Part shown: positions 50,064 through 59,890 of the stretch, one piece after another
Layout: every line of letters starts with the position of its first letter
Position numbering within the stretch: the first letter of the stretch is position 1
Assembly: GCA_964644695.1 (NCBI GenBank)
Contig: CAZXWN010000013.1
Coordinates: forward strand, 8,934-72,933
DNA length: 64,000 nt
DNA from: CAZXWN01 sp964644695 [NCBI: uncultured bacterium]
Lineage (GTDB): Bacteria; UBP4; UBA4092
Reading direction: 5' to 3'
The notes under the pieces: generated by a model
What the model saw: the letters and a program-made list of their open reading frames with translations, nothing else
Database searches by the model: none
Told to the model about the DNA's origin: nothing
Program-made: the position numbers and the translations under genes

Positions 50064-53000
50064 TTAGAACAGAATATCATACCAGTCGATATTCAGATTC
50101 GGCTCATCCATATCCCGAATGTAATCGACTTCATAGACTTTTATTTTTCCGGCACTACTGTTTTTGGTCATATACTGAACCTGCTGCCAGGGACGACGGA
50201 CCGGAGCCACCAGGTAATGCCATCCGTTACTAATATCACCAAACTGGGCGGAGGCAATCAACTGACCTCCTGCACTCCAGAAATCAGCTCCACCATTGCT
50301 TGCGACACCGTAACAAGCCATCAACAAAATGGCATCGTAAGAATTAAATGTACCCGACATCTTCTCCACATTCATTTTCATGCCGGCCTGATAGTTTGGG
50401 TTGGCAGCCGCCGTGTAAATCCCTCCTGCGGCTGTCTTGGCTGTCACCTTTGAACCACGCTGATTATTTCCAGTGGCAGCTCCCGCATAATCCAGGGTTA
50501 ATGCTCCCCCATCAAAACCAAAGGCCACACCCGCAGGTGTCTCAGCCCCGTAGATTTCACTGGTTGCCCAGCCTGTGGTTAACTGGCCGATAGTGGACGG
50601 TTCCGAATAGGCATAGTTAGAATCAATATTGCCTACGGCACTCATTATTTGGGGTGGAGCACTGAAATATTGTACAGATTGTAGATAAATCGTTCCGGGG
50701 GCACTGGCTTTCAGGATGATCTGCGGATAACCTCTTCCGGTAGAAGTTGTATAAATTGGAATATCTATCCAGGACCAGGTGGTCGGCACACCGAAAAGAA
50801 TATTTGCACCCAAATCTACTGTACTGTCACCCGGAATAATACCGCGGAAATTATACAGCTGCGCTTCCATGGTATTCCCCGGAGTGGGGCTACAAACACG
50901 GATCCGGGCTGTGTACCAGGTGGTGGAAACACAATTCACCATATTGCTGATTTGCGGTGTCAATTTGATTCCCTGTGAACTCCCTGTGAATCCAAAACTA
51001 ATAATCCCGGGGAGGGATCGGCCGGTTAAATCAGAAACGGTACTCACATAACTATGGCTCGGCAGCGTCAGGCCGCCGATAGCTTCAATACCGAAGTTTG
51101 CCTCAAAAGCACTGCTGGAACTGAAAGTGCCGCCTTTCTGCAAATCGGGATATACCGTAAAGGGTTCTGTTGTGATGTCTGTTGCAGTCGTAACATCTGC
51201 TATGGTGGCCAAGTCTTTGGGGGACGCATTTACATAGAAGGTCATACTGGAAGCTGTAAACCCACTATATGTGGCCAACCGGATAGAAGAAGGTGATGAA
51301 AAAATGCCATCAATCAAAGATGAAACCGTACTGGTCGAGAACACCCACCATGCATCACCAAAGGAGGCGGGAATCGCTTTCCCATTGATGTCATACGCAT
51401 AATCTATCGGATAAAAATCTTCAGAGCTGTTGGGTCTCATGGCAATATAGGGCATTTTCTTCATCTGGTAGGTTGAATACCTGACAAGACTGTAACTGGA
51501 AGAGGTCCCTCCACCATTGGTCATGGTGAAATAGGTTCTCCCAGAAGTGGGGGTTGAATACCCGGCTTGAGATACAGTGCTTCCGGATAAAGAAGTGTTC
51601 CCTAAAAAGTTGGTGGAAATGTTGTAACTGGTGGCCGGTTCTCCGAGATTATAATCAGCCAAAGCAAACAAGTTAGAGGTTAAACTGGCATTCTTAAACA
51701 TTTTGATATCTGGCAAAAATCCGAATGACGGCGGTGTGATTGTGGCTGCACTGGCGGTTGAAGTCACGGCATAAGCCTTGATGCAAACATTACTGATTGC
51801 AATATCGGAATCACTGCTATTTTTCAAGTCTGTCCAGGAAGACCCTGCGGAACTCATCCAACTTTCACCGGCATTGGATGCCGTAGTACAAAAATCAACA
51901 CCACTGTTTGCTTCAGTAACAGGGTATTCGACTGGAATAGGATACTTATAACCTGGTGTCATATATCGGAAAACGACTGAAAACTTTTGGGATGCAGGAA
52001 CAAAAACCGTCGAACTCAGGGTGATGGTCGAGAATCCAGAGGTAGCAACCGATCCGGTGGACTGGTAAACCAGTGTCCCGGTTCTGGGGCCTGTGCTGGA
52101 TACATTCTTATATATATACAATTCATAGGAGGCGTTGGGAACCAGAAAATAAGTACCCACAGCCATAATCGTGTCATTGGACTGTGCCGTGAAGACATTG
52201 GCACCCCAGGCTGTTGCTCGCGAATATCCTAAATCATTGGTATTCCCCATCGGGTCATATTGATAAATGTGATTAAATACGGTGGTCGATTGCGGAGGTA
52301 AATATAAAGTGGCTTCAGATGGACCGGTCTGGTCATAATAAGAAAGATAGAAATAACCACTCTGACCCCAACTGGAACCCCAGCTGTTTCGGATGATCCA
52401 GGCACCATTCCCCGGAGGCGTTTGGGCGAACTTGGTAGAACTGAAAGAATCATCCCATCCGACAACACTGACTTCATGGTTTGTATATTGAGTGGAGTCA
52501 TTACAATAATAGGCTTTATTGGTGGAGTTGTAACAGGTATCCTCCCAATACAGACTCACGGCAACCGCCCCATGATTCATGATGGACTTTTTTAATTCAT
52601 TTGAAGAAAACAGCCAATGCACATTCTGAGTATGTTTTACGACCGTGAGGTTTGAGGGTGAATTATTATAGTCAACGGTACTGTAAGGATCCGCTGTTTC
52701 CAGAACCGGACCGGACCACCGGAGCAGATAAGCCGCCCCCATTGTGTCATTTCCACCATCACAGGGGGTCCATAAAAAACCATGGGTATTTTTCATGTTG
52801 TTCTCTGAAAAATCCCATGTTTCACCCGGTAACAACCCTGATTCCAAAGAAGCAAGAGTTCCAAATGTCCAACAAGACCCACAGCCCCCTTGATTACGAA
52901 CGGCTGTCAGACGTGCGGTGGTTCTTAAATCATAAGAACTTGGGAATAAGGCTGATGCTTCAGAATCTTTATCAGGAGCAACGGCGCGATTTTTGAGATA

Positions 53001-53216
53001 ACTCCTGTTAATGGGATTGGGGATTTTCCCCAAAGTGTACCAGTCTTTGGTAATCGACTGGGCTTTACCCGTTTTTATTTTTTTCACATACTCTGTAAAA
53101 GCGGGATTAAGTGGCGCTTTCTTTAATGCTGGTTCCGTTGTTTCAGCATAGACATTGAGTGCAAACAAACTAAATAGTAAAAGAGATACTGCCAGCATCT
53201 TAACTTTGAACATCAT
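50064..53216 (-). CDS. Secreted papain-like (C1) cysteine peptidase with lectin-like domain and shared C-terminal module (copy 1)
   Basis: 1050 residues. A signal peptide (to about 24) and short propeptide precede a C1A peptidase domain (about 93-310), with catalytic Cys115 in GGCGSCWTF, His in TNHEVSVVGWDD and Asn in IIRNSWGSSWG. Residues about 310-490 match the lectin-like domain that follows many bacterial C1 peptidases (AWGANVFTAQSNDTIMAVG, VPASQKFSVV). A beta-rich region follows, and residues about 685-1050 form the module also found in the 18.5-22.3 kb propeller and in the next gene. Two ATGs are adjacent at the start. GGGGTG upstream may be the ribosome binding site. Likely a surface or secreted protease. 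Confidence 0.88.
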   Translation of the reverse strand: MMFKVKMLAVSLLLFSLFALNVYAETTEPALKKAPLNPAFTEYVKKIKTGKAQSITKDWYTLGKIPNPINRSYLKNRAVAPDKDSEASALFPSSYDLRTTARLTAVRNQGGCGSCWTFGTLASLESGLLPGETWDFSENNMKNTHGFLWTPCDGGNDTMGAAYLLRWSGPVLETADPYSTVDYNNSPSNLTVVKHTQNVHWLFSSNELKKSIMNHGAVAVSLYWEDTCYNSTNKAYYCNDSTQYTNHEVSVVGWDDSFSSTKFAQTPPGNGAWIIRNSWGSSWGQSGYFYLSYYDQTGPSEATLYLPPQSTTVFNHIYQYDPMGNTNDLGYSRATAWGANVFTAQSNDTIMAVGTYFLVPNASYELYIYKNVSSTGPRTGTLVYQSTGSVATSGFSTITLSSTVFVPASQKFSVVFRYMTPGYKYPIPVEYPVTEANSGVDFCTTASNAGESWMSSAGSSWTDLKNSSDSDIAISNVCIKAYAVTSTASAATITPPSFGFLPDIKMFKNASLTSNLFALADYNLGEPATSYNISTNFLGNTSLSGSTVSQAGYSTPTSGRTYFTMTNGGGTSSSYSLVRYSTYQMKKMPYIAMRPNSSEDFYPIDYAYDINGKAIPASFGDAWWVFSTSTVSSLIDGIFSSPSSIRLATYSGFTASSMTFYVNASPKDLATIADVTTATDITTEPFTVYPDLQKGGTFSSSSAFEANFGIEAIGGLTLPSHSYVSTVSDLTGRSLPGIISFGFTGSSQGIKLTPQISNMVNCVSTTWYTARIRVCSPTPGNTMEAQLYNFRGIIPGDSTVDLGANILFGVPTTWSWIDIPIYTTSTGRGYPQIILKASAPGTIYLQSVQYFSAPPQIMSAVGNIDSNYAYSEPSTIGQLTTGWATSEIYGAETPAGVAFGFDGGALTLDYAGAATGNNQRGSKVTAKTAAGGIYTAAANPNYQAGMKMNVEKMSGTFNSYDAILLMACYGVASNGGADFWSAGGQLIASAQFGDISNGWHYLVAPVRRPWQQVQYMTKNSSAGKIKVYEVDYIRDMDEPNLNIDWYDILF

Positions 53217-53344
53217 CAGGACACCCCATTGTTTTATATATTTTTCACTTATTATTTTTTTGATTAATATGTAGATTGTATACTATCTTGCTTAAAAAGC
53301 GAGTTATTTATTAACTTTAAGCGAATACGCCTGGTTATTTTACA

Positions 53345-53380
53345 AATTAAAAAGGGTAAGGCTGATTAGCCCTACCCTTT
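53345..53380 (-). terminator. Rho-independent terminator of papain-like peptidase 2
   Basis: On the minus strand a 13-bp stem AAAGGGTAGGGCT with its near-complement, 4-base loop and T-rich tail. It separates the two peptidase genes, so each is its own transcript. Confidence 0.88.
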
Positions 53381-53399
53381 GTTTGTAACTATTAGAAAT

Positions 53400-56300
53400 T
53401 TATTTGCTCATAAAGAAGTAGCTGTGCCAGTCACGGTACAAATTGGGCTCATCCATATCCCGGATGAAATCCGTCTCCATGACTTTGATTTTCCCTGTAC
53501 TGCTGTTTTTGGTCATATACTGAACCTGTTGCCAGGGCCGGCGCACGGGAGCAACCAGGTAATGCCATCCATTACTGATATCTCCAAACTGGGCGGAGGC
53601 AATCAACTGTCCACCGGGACTCCAGAAATCGGCTCCCCCGTTACTCTCTACACCATAACAGGCCAACAACAGGATGGCATCATAGGAATTGAAACTCCCG
53701 GACATCTTTTCAACATTCATCTTTATGCCGGCCTGATACCCCTGATTAGATGGGGCGGTATAAATGCCGCCGGCTGGAGTCTTGGCTGTTACCTTGGACC
53801 CTCTCTGGTTATTTCCAGTGGCGGCTCCAGTGTAATCCAGTGTTAAGGTTCCCCCATCAAAACCAAAGGTTACACCAACAGGTGTTTCTGTTCCATAGAT
53901 TTCTCCCGTGGCCCAGCCTGAAGTTAACTGACTGTAAGAGGCTGGTTTCGAATAAGCATAATGGGCATCTTTATTTCCATGAGTTTCCATCAGCTGGGGA
54001 TTTCCAGTGAAATACTGCACCGATTGGAGATAAGTTGTACCGATAGAACTGGATTTCAAGATGATTTGAGGATACCCTTTCCCTGTATTTGTTGTACGAA
54101 TGGGAATATCAATCCATGTCCAGGTGGTTGGCACCCCAAATAAAATGTTGGCACCTAAATCCACCGTACTGTCTGCCGGAATAATACCGCGGAAGTTATA
54201 CAGTTGGGCTTCCATGGAGTTCCCGGGATTGGGGCTAAAAACACGGATTCGGGCTGTGTACCAGGTATCTGATAAACAATCCACCATATTACTGACACTC
54301 GGAGTCAGTTTAACGCCTTGGGAAGTGCCATTGAACGCAAAGGCAATGACACCGGGGAGGGACCGGCCACCCAAATCAGATACGGTCGCTTGGTAAGACC
54401 GGGTAGGTAATGATAACCCTGAAATTTCTTCAATACCATAATTGGCGGCAAACTGGGTATTGGAACTGAAAGTACCCCCCGCCAGTAAATCAGGATACAC
54501 TTTCAAAGGTTCGATAACAATATCCCGTGCGGTTGATACCGCGGCAAGACTCGTCATATCAACGGGGGAAGCACTCACATATAAGGTGGCCTCATTTGAA
54601 TTAAACCCGCTATAAGTGGTCAGCCGAATGTAAGAAGTGTTTGGCCATGTACCGCTGATAAGAGTTAGGGTCACAGTGTCCATCGAGAATAAACCCCATG
54701 AATCACCGAAGGAGGCGGGGATAGCCTTACCCGCACTGTCATAAGCATAGTCGCTGATATAGAAGTTCTCTGAGCTGTTCGGACGCATGGCAAGATAGGG
54801 AAGTTTCTTTATATTGTAGGTGGAATACCGGATATTATTGCCGGCCATTCCAAATCCTGCAGTATTCGTAATGCGGAAAAGATTTGAACCCACCGTCGCA
54901 CTGGCATATCCTGCTTGTGATACGGTACTTCCGGATAATGAAGTTAAGTTCATAAAGTTTTGGGTCAGACTATAGGTGGTTCCGACACTCCCGGTATTAA
55001 AATCTTCCAAGTTAACCAGATTTGAAACAGCAGCGCTCCCCTTAAACAGTTTGAAGTCAGGGAAGGTACTTACATTGGGCGCAACGATTACCGGAGCGGT
55101 ACTGGTCATGGCATAAGCTTTGATACAGATATTGGCGGAAGCAAAATCACCTCCGGCGTTCTTTAAATCTGTCCAGCCTGCTCCGTTTTGGCTGATCCAG
55201 CTTTCCCCCGCATTGGAATTGGTGGTGCAATATCCACTTACGGGATATTCTGTCGGGAGGGGATATCCATACCCCGGGGTGATGTATTTCATCACGACTG
55301 AGAATTTCTGGGAGGCAGGGACAAAAACCGAAGAGGCCAGGCTGATAGTTGAATAACCGGCGGTGGCAATGGAACCGGTGGATTGATAAACCAGCGTCCC
55401 GGAAAGAGGACTGGTAGAACTGTTTACACCTCTATATATGTAGAGACTGTAGGAACTGTTTGGAGAGGCAAAATAAGTCCCAACTGCTTTTATCGTATCA
55501 TCGGACTGGGCGGTAAAGATGTTGGCGCCCCAGGCTGTGATATTTGAATATCCAATATCGTTGGTTTCTCCAAAGGGGTCATATTGGTAAATATGATGAT
55601 AATTACTGGTGGTTTGTGCCGAGGTATAGATGGCGGCACGGACAGGAGCAACCGCATCATAATACGAAAGATAGAAATACCCCTCCTGACCCCAGACATT
55701 GCCCCAGTTATTTCGGACAATATACGCACCGTTACCCGGCGCATTGGGTGTAAATTTGGTGGAACTGAAATTGTCATCCCATCCTACCAGGGCGACGGCA
55801 TGATTCGTCGAGGTAGGCGTTTGATAATAATAACTGGCCCAGGCGGGGTTATATCCAACATTGGTAGGATTCCAGAACATACTGACATGCACGGCGCCGT
55901 GGCTCATGATAGCTTGTTTAAGACTGGGCGGTGTCGCTGGTATCCAATAGATGTTCTGGACATGTTTGGCAGGATTAAAAAACAGTGAATCACTCACATC
56001 TGATGGATTATAGGGATCGTCTGATTCCAGGACTGGACCGGACCATCGGAGCAGGTAAGCCGCTGCCATGGTCTTATTTCCCCCGAAGCACGGAGAATAT
56101 AAATATCCATGAGTATTTTTCATATTGTTCTCAGAAAAATCCCAGGACTCACCGGGCAACATCCCTGACTCTAAACTGGCAAGGGATGCAAAGGTCCAGC
56201 AGGACCCGCAGGAACCCTGATTACGCACTTCAGGAAGACGGTTGGTTGTTCGTAAATCATAAGAAGAAGGTAGTGCGTCCGCTGAAGAAGAATCCTTCTC

Positions 56301-56537
56301 GGAGGCCGCATAAAGTTTATCCAGGTAGGACCGGTCTATGGGTTCGGGTATTTCACCTAATCCATTCCATTCTTTCGTAAGTGATTCTGTTTTCCCCATT
56401 TTTACTTGTTTCTGAAATTGTGTAAAGGCGGGATTGGGGGGAGCGCTGCTTAATGCGGGCTCCTTTGTTTCAGCATGAACCTGTATCCCAATAAAGCTTA
56501 ATAATAATAGTGCTACAAATAGTTTTACCTTACGCAT
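53400..56537 (-). CDS. Secreted papain-like (C1) cysteine peptidase with lectin-like domain and shared C-terminal module (copy 2)
   Basis: 1045 residues, co-linear with the adjacent paralogue. Signal peptide to about 22; catalytic C113 in GSCGSCWTF, H246 in TNHAVALVGWDD and N276 in IVRNNWGNVWG. The Asn motif reads RNNWG rather than the common NSWG but keeps the catalytic Asn. The lectin-like domain and the C-terminal module (about 680-1045) are as in copy 1, and the last 180 residues are almost identical between them, while the region around 500-680 has diverged more. A GTG five codons upstream is possible, but the ATG at 56537 fits the signal peptide. Confidence 0.88.
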   Translation of the reverse strand: MRKVKLFVALLLLSFIGIQVHAETKEPALSSAPPNPAFTQFQKQVKMGKTESLTKEWNGLGEIPEPIDRSYLDKLYAASEKDSSSADALPSSYDLRTTNRLPEVRNQGSCGSCWTFASLASLESGMLPGESWDFSENNMKNTHGYLYSPCFGGNKTMAAAYLLRWSGPVLESDDPYNPSDVSDSLFFNPAKHVQNIYWIPATPPSLKQAIMSHGAVHVSMFWNPTNVGYNPAWASYYYQTPTSTNHAVALVGWDDNFSSTKFTPNAPGNGAYIVRNNWGNVWGQEGYFYLSYYDAVAPVRAAIYTSAQTTSNYHHIYQYDPFGETNDIGYSNITAWGANIFTAQSDDTIKAVGTYFASPNSSYSLYIYRGVNSSTSPLSGTLVYQSTGSIATAGYSTISLASSVFVPASQKFSVVMKYITPGYGYPLPTEYPVSGYCTTNSNAGESWISQNGAGWTDLKNAGGDFASANICIKAYAMTSTAPVIVAPNVSTFPDFKLFKGSAAVSNLVNLEDFNTGSVGTTYSLTQNFMNLTSLSGSTVSQAGYASATVGSNLFRITNTAGFGMAGNNIRYSTYNIKKLPYLAMRPNSSENFYISDYAYDSAGKAIPASFGDSWGLFSMDTVTLTLISGTWPNTSYIRLTTYSGFNSNEATLYVSASPVDMTSLAAVSTARDIVIEPLKVYPDLLAGGTFSSNTQFAANYGIEEISGLSLPTRSYQATVSDLGGRSLPGVIAFAFNGTSQGVKLTPSVSNMVDCLSDTWYTARIRVFSPNPGNSMEAQLYNFRGIIPADSTVDLGANILFGVPTTWTWIDIPIRTTNTGKGYPQIILKSSSIGTTYLQSVQYFTGNPQLMETHGNKDAHYAYSKPASYSQLTSGWATGEIYGTETPVGVTFGFDGGTLTLDYTGAATGNNQRGSKVTAKTPAGGIYTAPSNQGYQAGIKMNVEKMSGSFNSYDAILLLACYGVESNGGADFWSPGGQLIASAQFGDISNGWHYLVAPVRRPWQQVQYMTKNSSTGKIKVMETDFIRDMDEPNLYRDWHSYFFMSK

Positions 56538-56680
56538 TCCTTTGTACCCCACATTCTTTTGGCTATATATTTAACGCTCGTTGGATTGTATCCCAAATAA
56601 ACATTTACCATTATATAACTTTTTTTCTTATTCCCCACATATTCCCTACTCTTTTCCTGCTCTTACTTTACTCCTTGCCT

Positions 56681-56726
56681 TATTCCTATTGGACTCATAG
56701 GACCTATAAGACCCATTGGACCTATC
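56681..56726 (-). repeat. Partial inverted copy of the GGTC-tract repeat
   Basis: On the minus strand it reads GATAGGTCCAATGGGTCTTA and continues TAGGTCCTATGAGTCCAATAG, matching the first 46 bases of the tandem units at 36.9-37.1 kb with two or three changes. The hairpin part of that unit is missing. Confidence 0.7.
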
Positions 56727-56770
56727 ACTCATCCTCACATCTTGACATGCGTGTCCACTCCGCTTCCTGA

Positions 56771-56793
56771 AACGAACCAGATACGAATCGGGT
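56771..56793 (+). repeat. 23-bp dispersed intergenic motif, copy 5
   Basis: Full match to AACGAA(N6)ACGAATCGGGT, 45 bp from the GGTC-tract repeat. Confidence 0.6.
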
Positions 56794-56983
56794 ACGACCC
56801 TCACATGGTCATCCTGTTTCAGGTGATTACTTTGAATTTCTATCCGGCACCCCACCCCCGTGAACTTCTCCGTAAACCCGTCGTTCACCCTGTATATTTG
56901 CCCTGTTCTTCAACGCCCTGGGCTTTATACCTGTTCGATTTCAGCGTAAAATTAATACCGTACTTACTTTTACAGGAGCCCCC

Positions 56984-57757
56984 ATGGAACGAAAGCTCAC
57001 CTTTAATGAAATCCCGGAGTTATATGAAGCCTACCGACCGACTTACCCGCCGGCAATGATTGAGGATATTCTCCGTATCTCCGGCATTCCCTCGGAAGGT
57101 GAAATTCTGGAGATTGGCTGCGGTACCGGCCAAGCTACTGTCAGCTTCGCCAAGCGGGGTTATTCCATGACCTGTCTGGATATTGGGGATAAAACCATAG
57201 ACTTTATCCGGGAAAAGATGAAAGATTTCCCTAAACTCCAATTCATAAATGGAGATTTTGAAACCTGGGATTTCAACAATGCCACTTATGACTTGATTAT
57301 TTCTGGCAGCGCTTTCCACTGGATAGACCCCGTGGTTGGATATCCAAAAGTCGCCAGCTTATTAAAGCAAAAAGGGTACTTTGCCTTCTTTTGGAATATG
57401 CACTACTCCCCAGAAACACTGTTATATCAAGACATTCAGAGTGTCTATCAACGAGTGGCCCCAGAGATGTCCAGGAACCGGCCCACCGGCTCCTGTGAAG
57501 AACGCACCACCAAACGCCTCCAACAAATCGATGAAAGTAGATGCTACAAACCTGTCCATGTGTTGGAATATCCCTGGGAACAAGAATACAGCGCCGATGA
57601 TTATGTGAAACTCCTGGATACCTTTTCTGACCATCGCATCATGGACCCGACAACGAAAGAGATTTTATTTCGGGACATCATTGAAGTCATAGAAGATCAC
57701 GGGGGATTCATCACCCGACCCTATCGGACGACATGTTACATTGCCTGCCGCAGATAG
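56984..57757 (+). CDS. Class I SAM-dependent methyltransferase
   Basis: 257 residues. SAM motif I ILEIGCGTGQAT at about 41-52, acidic motif II MTCLDIGDKT, and motif IV with YDLIISGSAFHWI, a signature of the Methyltransf_11/trans-aconitate-like group that act on small molecules. The start PELYEAYRPTYP is also typical. CAGGAG precedes the ATG by six bases. It stands alone and converges with the membrane protein gene ten bases away. Substrate unknown. Confidence 0.87.
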   Translation: MERKLTFNEIPELYEAYRPTYPPAMIEDILRISGIPSEGEILEIGCGTGQATVSFAKRGYSMTCLDIGDKTIDFIREKMKDFPKLQFINGDFETWDFNNATYDLIISGSAFHWIDPVVGYPKVASLLKQKGYFAFFWNMHYSPETLLYQDIQSVYQRVAPEMSRNRPTGSCEERTTKRLQQIDESRCYKPVHVLEYPWEQEYSADDYVKLLDTFSDHRIMDPTTKEILFRDIIEVIEDHGGFITRPYRTTCYIACRR

Positions 57758-57767
57758 AGAGATAGTC

Positions 57768-59864
57768 CTATGGCGTAATCGGTGATGCAGGCGGCACCAA
57801 TTCATAAAGCCTGCACCCGCCTGAATCCATCATCAGTGTGAGATAGCCGGCCGCTATCATTTCCGGGATTTGCAGTTGAGTCAGGATAGGATGATTATCT
57901 TCATTGGGAATATACAGGTAGTGCCGGATTCCCTTATCCCAGAGAGCCTGATATTTTTCCGCCAAATCAGTCTTCTTATAAAGTGGAATAATATCCCAGT
58001 CATCCAGATGACGGAACGTGATTCCGTCTGAAAATAAATGATATCGATTCTCATGGGTCAGTAATGTGGTGTTGGGATATTCCTTATTGATGAAATCAAT
58101 GACAAAGAAATACTCTCCCAGTTTGGCCAGATAAAACGACGATTGATTCATACCCGGCCGGGCAAACGCCCGTAAATCCGGCGACATCAGTTTCGGCCCC
58201 ATCAGACTCATGGACACCCCCGGAATCAACGCCACCGCAAACACAATCCCCACCGTGGAATATCTCCAGTACCGGGCTGTCCCCTTCAGGTCATACATCA
58301 AAAACGCCGGCACCAAAGCCATCGCCGGAAACATAAACAACACCTGATAAATATAAAGGTTGGAAATAATAATGTGATATCCCAGTCCAAGGAAAGCAAC
58401 CCCCAGAGCAACCGGAGCAAATTCACGCCGGACTCGATTCTCTTTTTCCCATAGAGAAGTTCCTACCAGAAGATAAATCACCGCGGGAATAAACAGCCCC
58501 ATCACAAACGGGCTTACCTGCCAAATCCGCGCCAGCCACATCGGAGCATTCACCAGCCGCTGTCCCATCGTATCCCCGGGAACGCCTATCCCATTGGCGT
58601 ACCATTCATGGAAACAGGATTTCAGAACGTCCATATCAATATGTTTCCCGCCAAAGATTTCCGGATAGAACGCATAGACCGGATTCCCTGTAACAATCAG
58701 ATTCCGGAAATACCAGGGAAGACCTATTGCCAGATAGATAACGACTGACCACGCCAGCCACCGGAGATAAGAAGATTTATTCTCCACTTTTGCTTTGCCC
58801 CAAACGGCCAGATACAACAGAACCGGCACCATGATACAACCCAGATAATTGATATTCGACAGGGAGGCCGCAAAAACGGCCGTGATCACCAGCCACAAGG
58901 GGTGCCGGGTACGAATGAAACAGGCGGAACTGTATAACAGAGCCGCGGTAAACATCATCACCAGGCTGTAATCCGTCGCATAGGTAAAATACACATTCAC
59001 CAATGGAATTGACCGAAATAATAAGGCCGTCAGAACCCCTGCCCGTCTGGAACGAAAGATAACCAAGACCGTTTGATAAATTAAAATCGTCGCCACTAAT
59101 CCGGCCATGGGACTCATCAACTGGCCGACTAAATCAGAATAATGACTGAAAGCCGTCACGGGAATAGCACAGAGTAAATGGTACATGTGGGGGTAATTTG
59201 CGCCCAGGCCAAGACCCACCTGTCCGGAATATAAGACGGGGAATCCGTGCTGCTGCCAGGTCATTTTACCGTAATGTAGATAATAAATGAGCGAATCCCA
59301 GTAAGATTCGGGATATAAAAGCGCATGATAAAAAGACAAGAAGATGATTATCCCTAAAACCGAAGCGGCAACATAAAATAATCCATCTTTCTCATCGGAG
59401 ATCCGGAACATTTTCTTTTCCGGAGAATCTTCCGGTTTAGCCCGATACAAAACCCACCCGGCACCCCCCATAATAATGAGTACACCCAACCAGACCGTAA
59501 CCGGATAGAGTCTTTTAAAAATGGCGGGAAATAAAAATACCAGATAAGTTGCTAAACATCCCAGAGGTAAATACATCCATCGACTCACCTGGTACGGAAA
59601 CCGAGTATATCTTCGAATCAATGTCCAGGAAAGATATCCCGCTGTCCCATACAAAACCAGGGCAGCCATTCCCGTGGATATTCCACCCAAAAACCCCTTC
59701 GGAACAGAAAACTCATACTGGTTCCCCACAAAAATGGCGAATAAGTTCCGAAATACTAAAAACTGGTCTCTATACGCTGACCAAAAAAGATACACCGACC
59801 CTGTTCCCATGATGAGAAACAGAATCACACCGAATAAATCTCGAATATTGATTTTCTTTAGCAT
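57768..59864 (-). CDS. Large polytopic membrane protein, GT-C glycosyltransferase-like
   Basis: 698 residues with about 12-14 hydrophobic segments. The first large extracytoplasmic loop after residue about 190 contains PESYWDSLIYYLHYGKMTWQ, an acidic-residue pattern found in GT-C fold transferases, and the C-terminus (about 600-698) is a soluble domain with NTTLLTHENRYHLFSDG. It may transfer a sugar from a polyprenyl carrier, but it is distant from named families. TATAAT lies eight bases before the ATG, suggesting a leaderless message. It is transcribed away from the putative origin. Confidence 0.68.
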   Translation of the reverse strand: MLKKINIRDLFGVILFLIMGTGSVYLFWSAYRDQFLVFRNLFAIFVGNQYEFSVPKGFLGGISTGMAALVLYGTAGYLSWTLIRRYTRFPYQVSRWMYLPLGCLATYLVFLFPAIFKRLYPVTVWLGVLIIMGGAGWVLYRAKPEDSPEKKMFRISDEKDGLFYVAASVLGIIIFLSFYHALLYPESYWDSLIYYLHYGKMTWQQHGFPVLYSGQVGLGLGANYPHMYHLLCAIPVTAFSHYSDLVGQLMSPMAGLVATILIYQTVLVIFRSRRAGVLTALLFRSIPLVNVYFTYATDYSLVMMFTAALLYSSACFIRTRHPLWLVITAVFAASLSNINYLGCIMVPVLLYLAVWGKAKVENKSSYLRWLAWSVVIYLAIGLPWYFRNLIVTGNPVYAFYPEIFGGKHIDMDVLKSCFHEWYANGIGVPGDTMGQRLVNAPMWLARIWQVSPFVMGLFIPAVIYLLVGTSLWEKENRVRREFAPVALGVAFLGLGYHIIISNLYIYQVLFMFPAMALVPAFLMYDLKGTARYWRYSTVGIVFAVALIPGVSMSLMGPKLMSPDLRAFARPGMNQSSFYLAKLGEYFFVIDFINKEYPNTTLLTHENRYHLFSDGITFRHLDDWDIIPLYKKTDLAEKYQALWDKGIRHYLYIPNEDNHPILTQLQIPEMIAAGYLTLMMDSGGCRLYELVPPASPITP

Positions 59865-59872
59865 TAGTCAAT

Positions 59873-59878
59873 ATTATA
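59873..59878 (-). promoter_or_regulatory. Minus-10 box close to the membrane protein start (leaderless transcript)
   Basis: On the minus strand a perfect TATAAT with eight bases to the ATG at 59864 and no Shine-Dalgarno sequence. It lies at the left edge of the DnaA-box region, so transcription and origin function may interact. Confidence 0.45.
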
Positions 59879-59890
59879 CCCAACTGGCCT

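Larger units (their letters stand above)
56538..56983. other. Gene-free stretch with two kinds of repeat
   Basis: Between the divergent peptidase and methyltransferase genes no coding frame is convincing. It holds an inverted partial copy of the GGTC-tract repeat (56681-56726) and a copy of the 23-bp motif (56771-56793). The last 60 bases should contain the methyltransferase promoter; TAAAAT at about 56948 is a possible -10 box. Confidence 0.5.
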
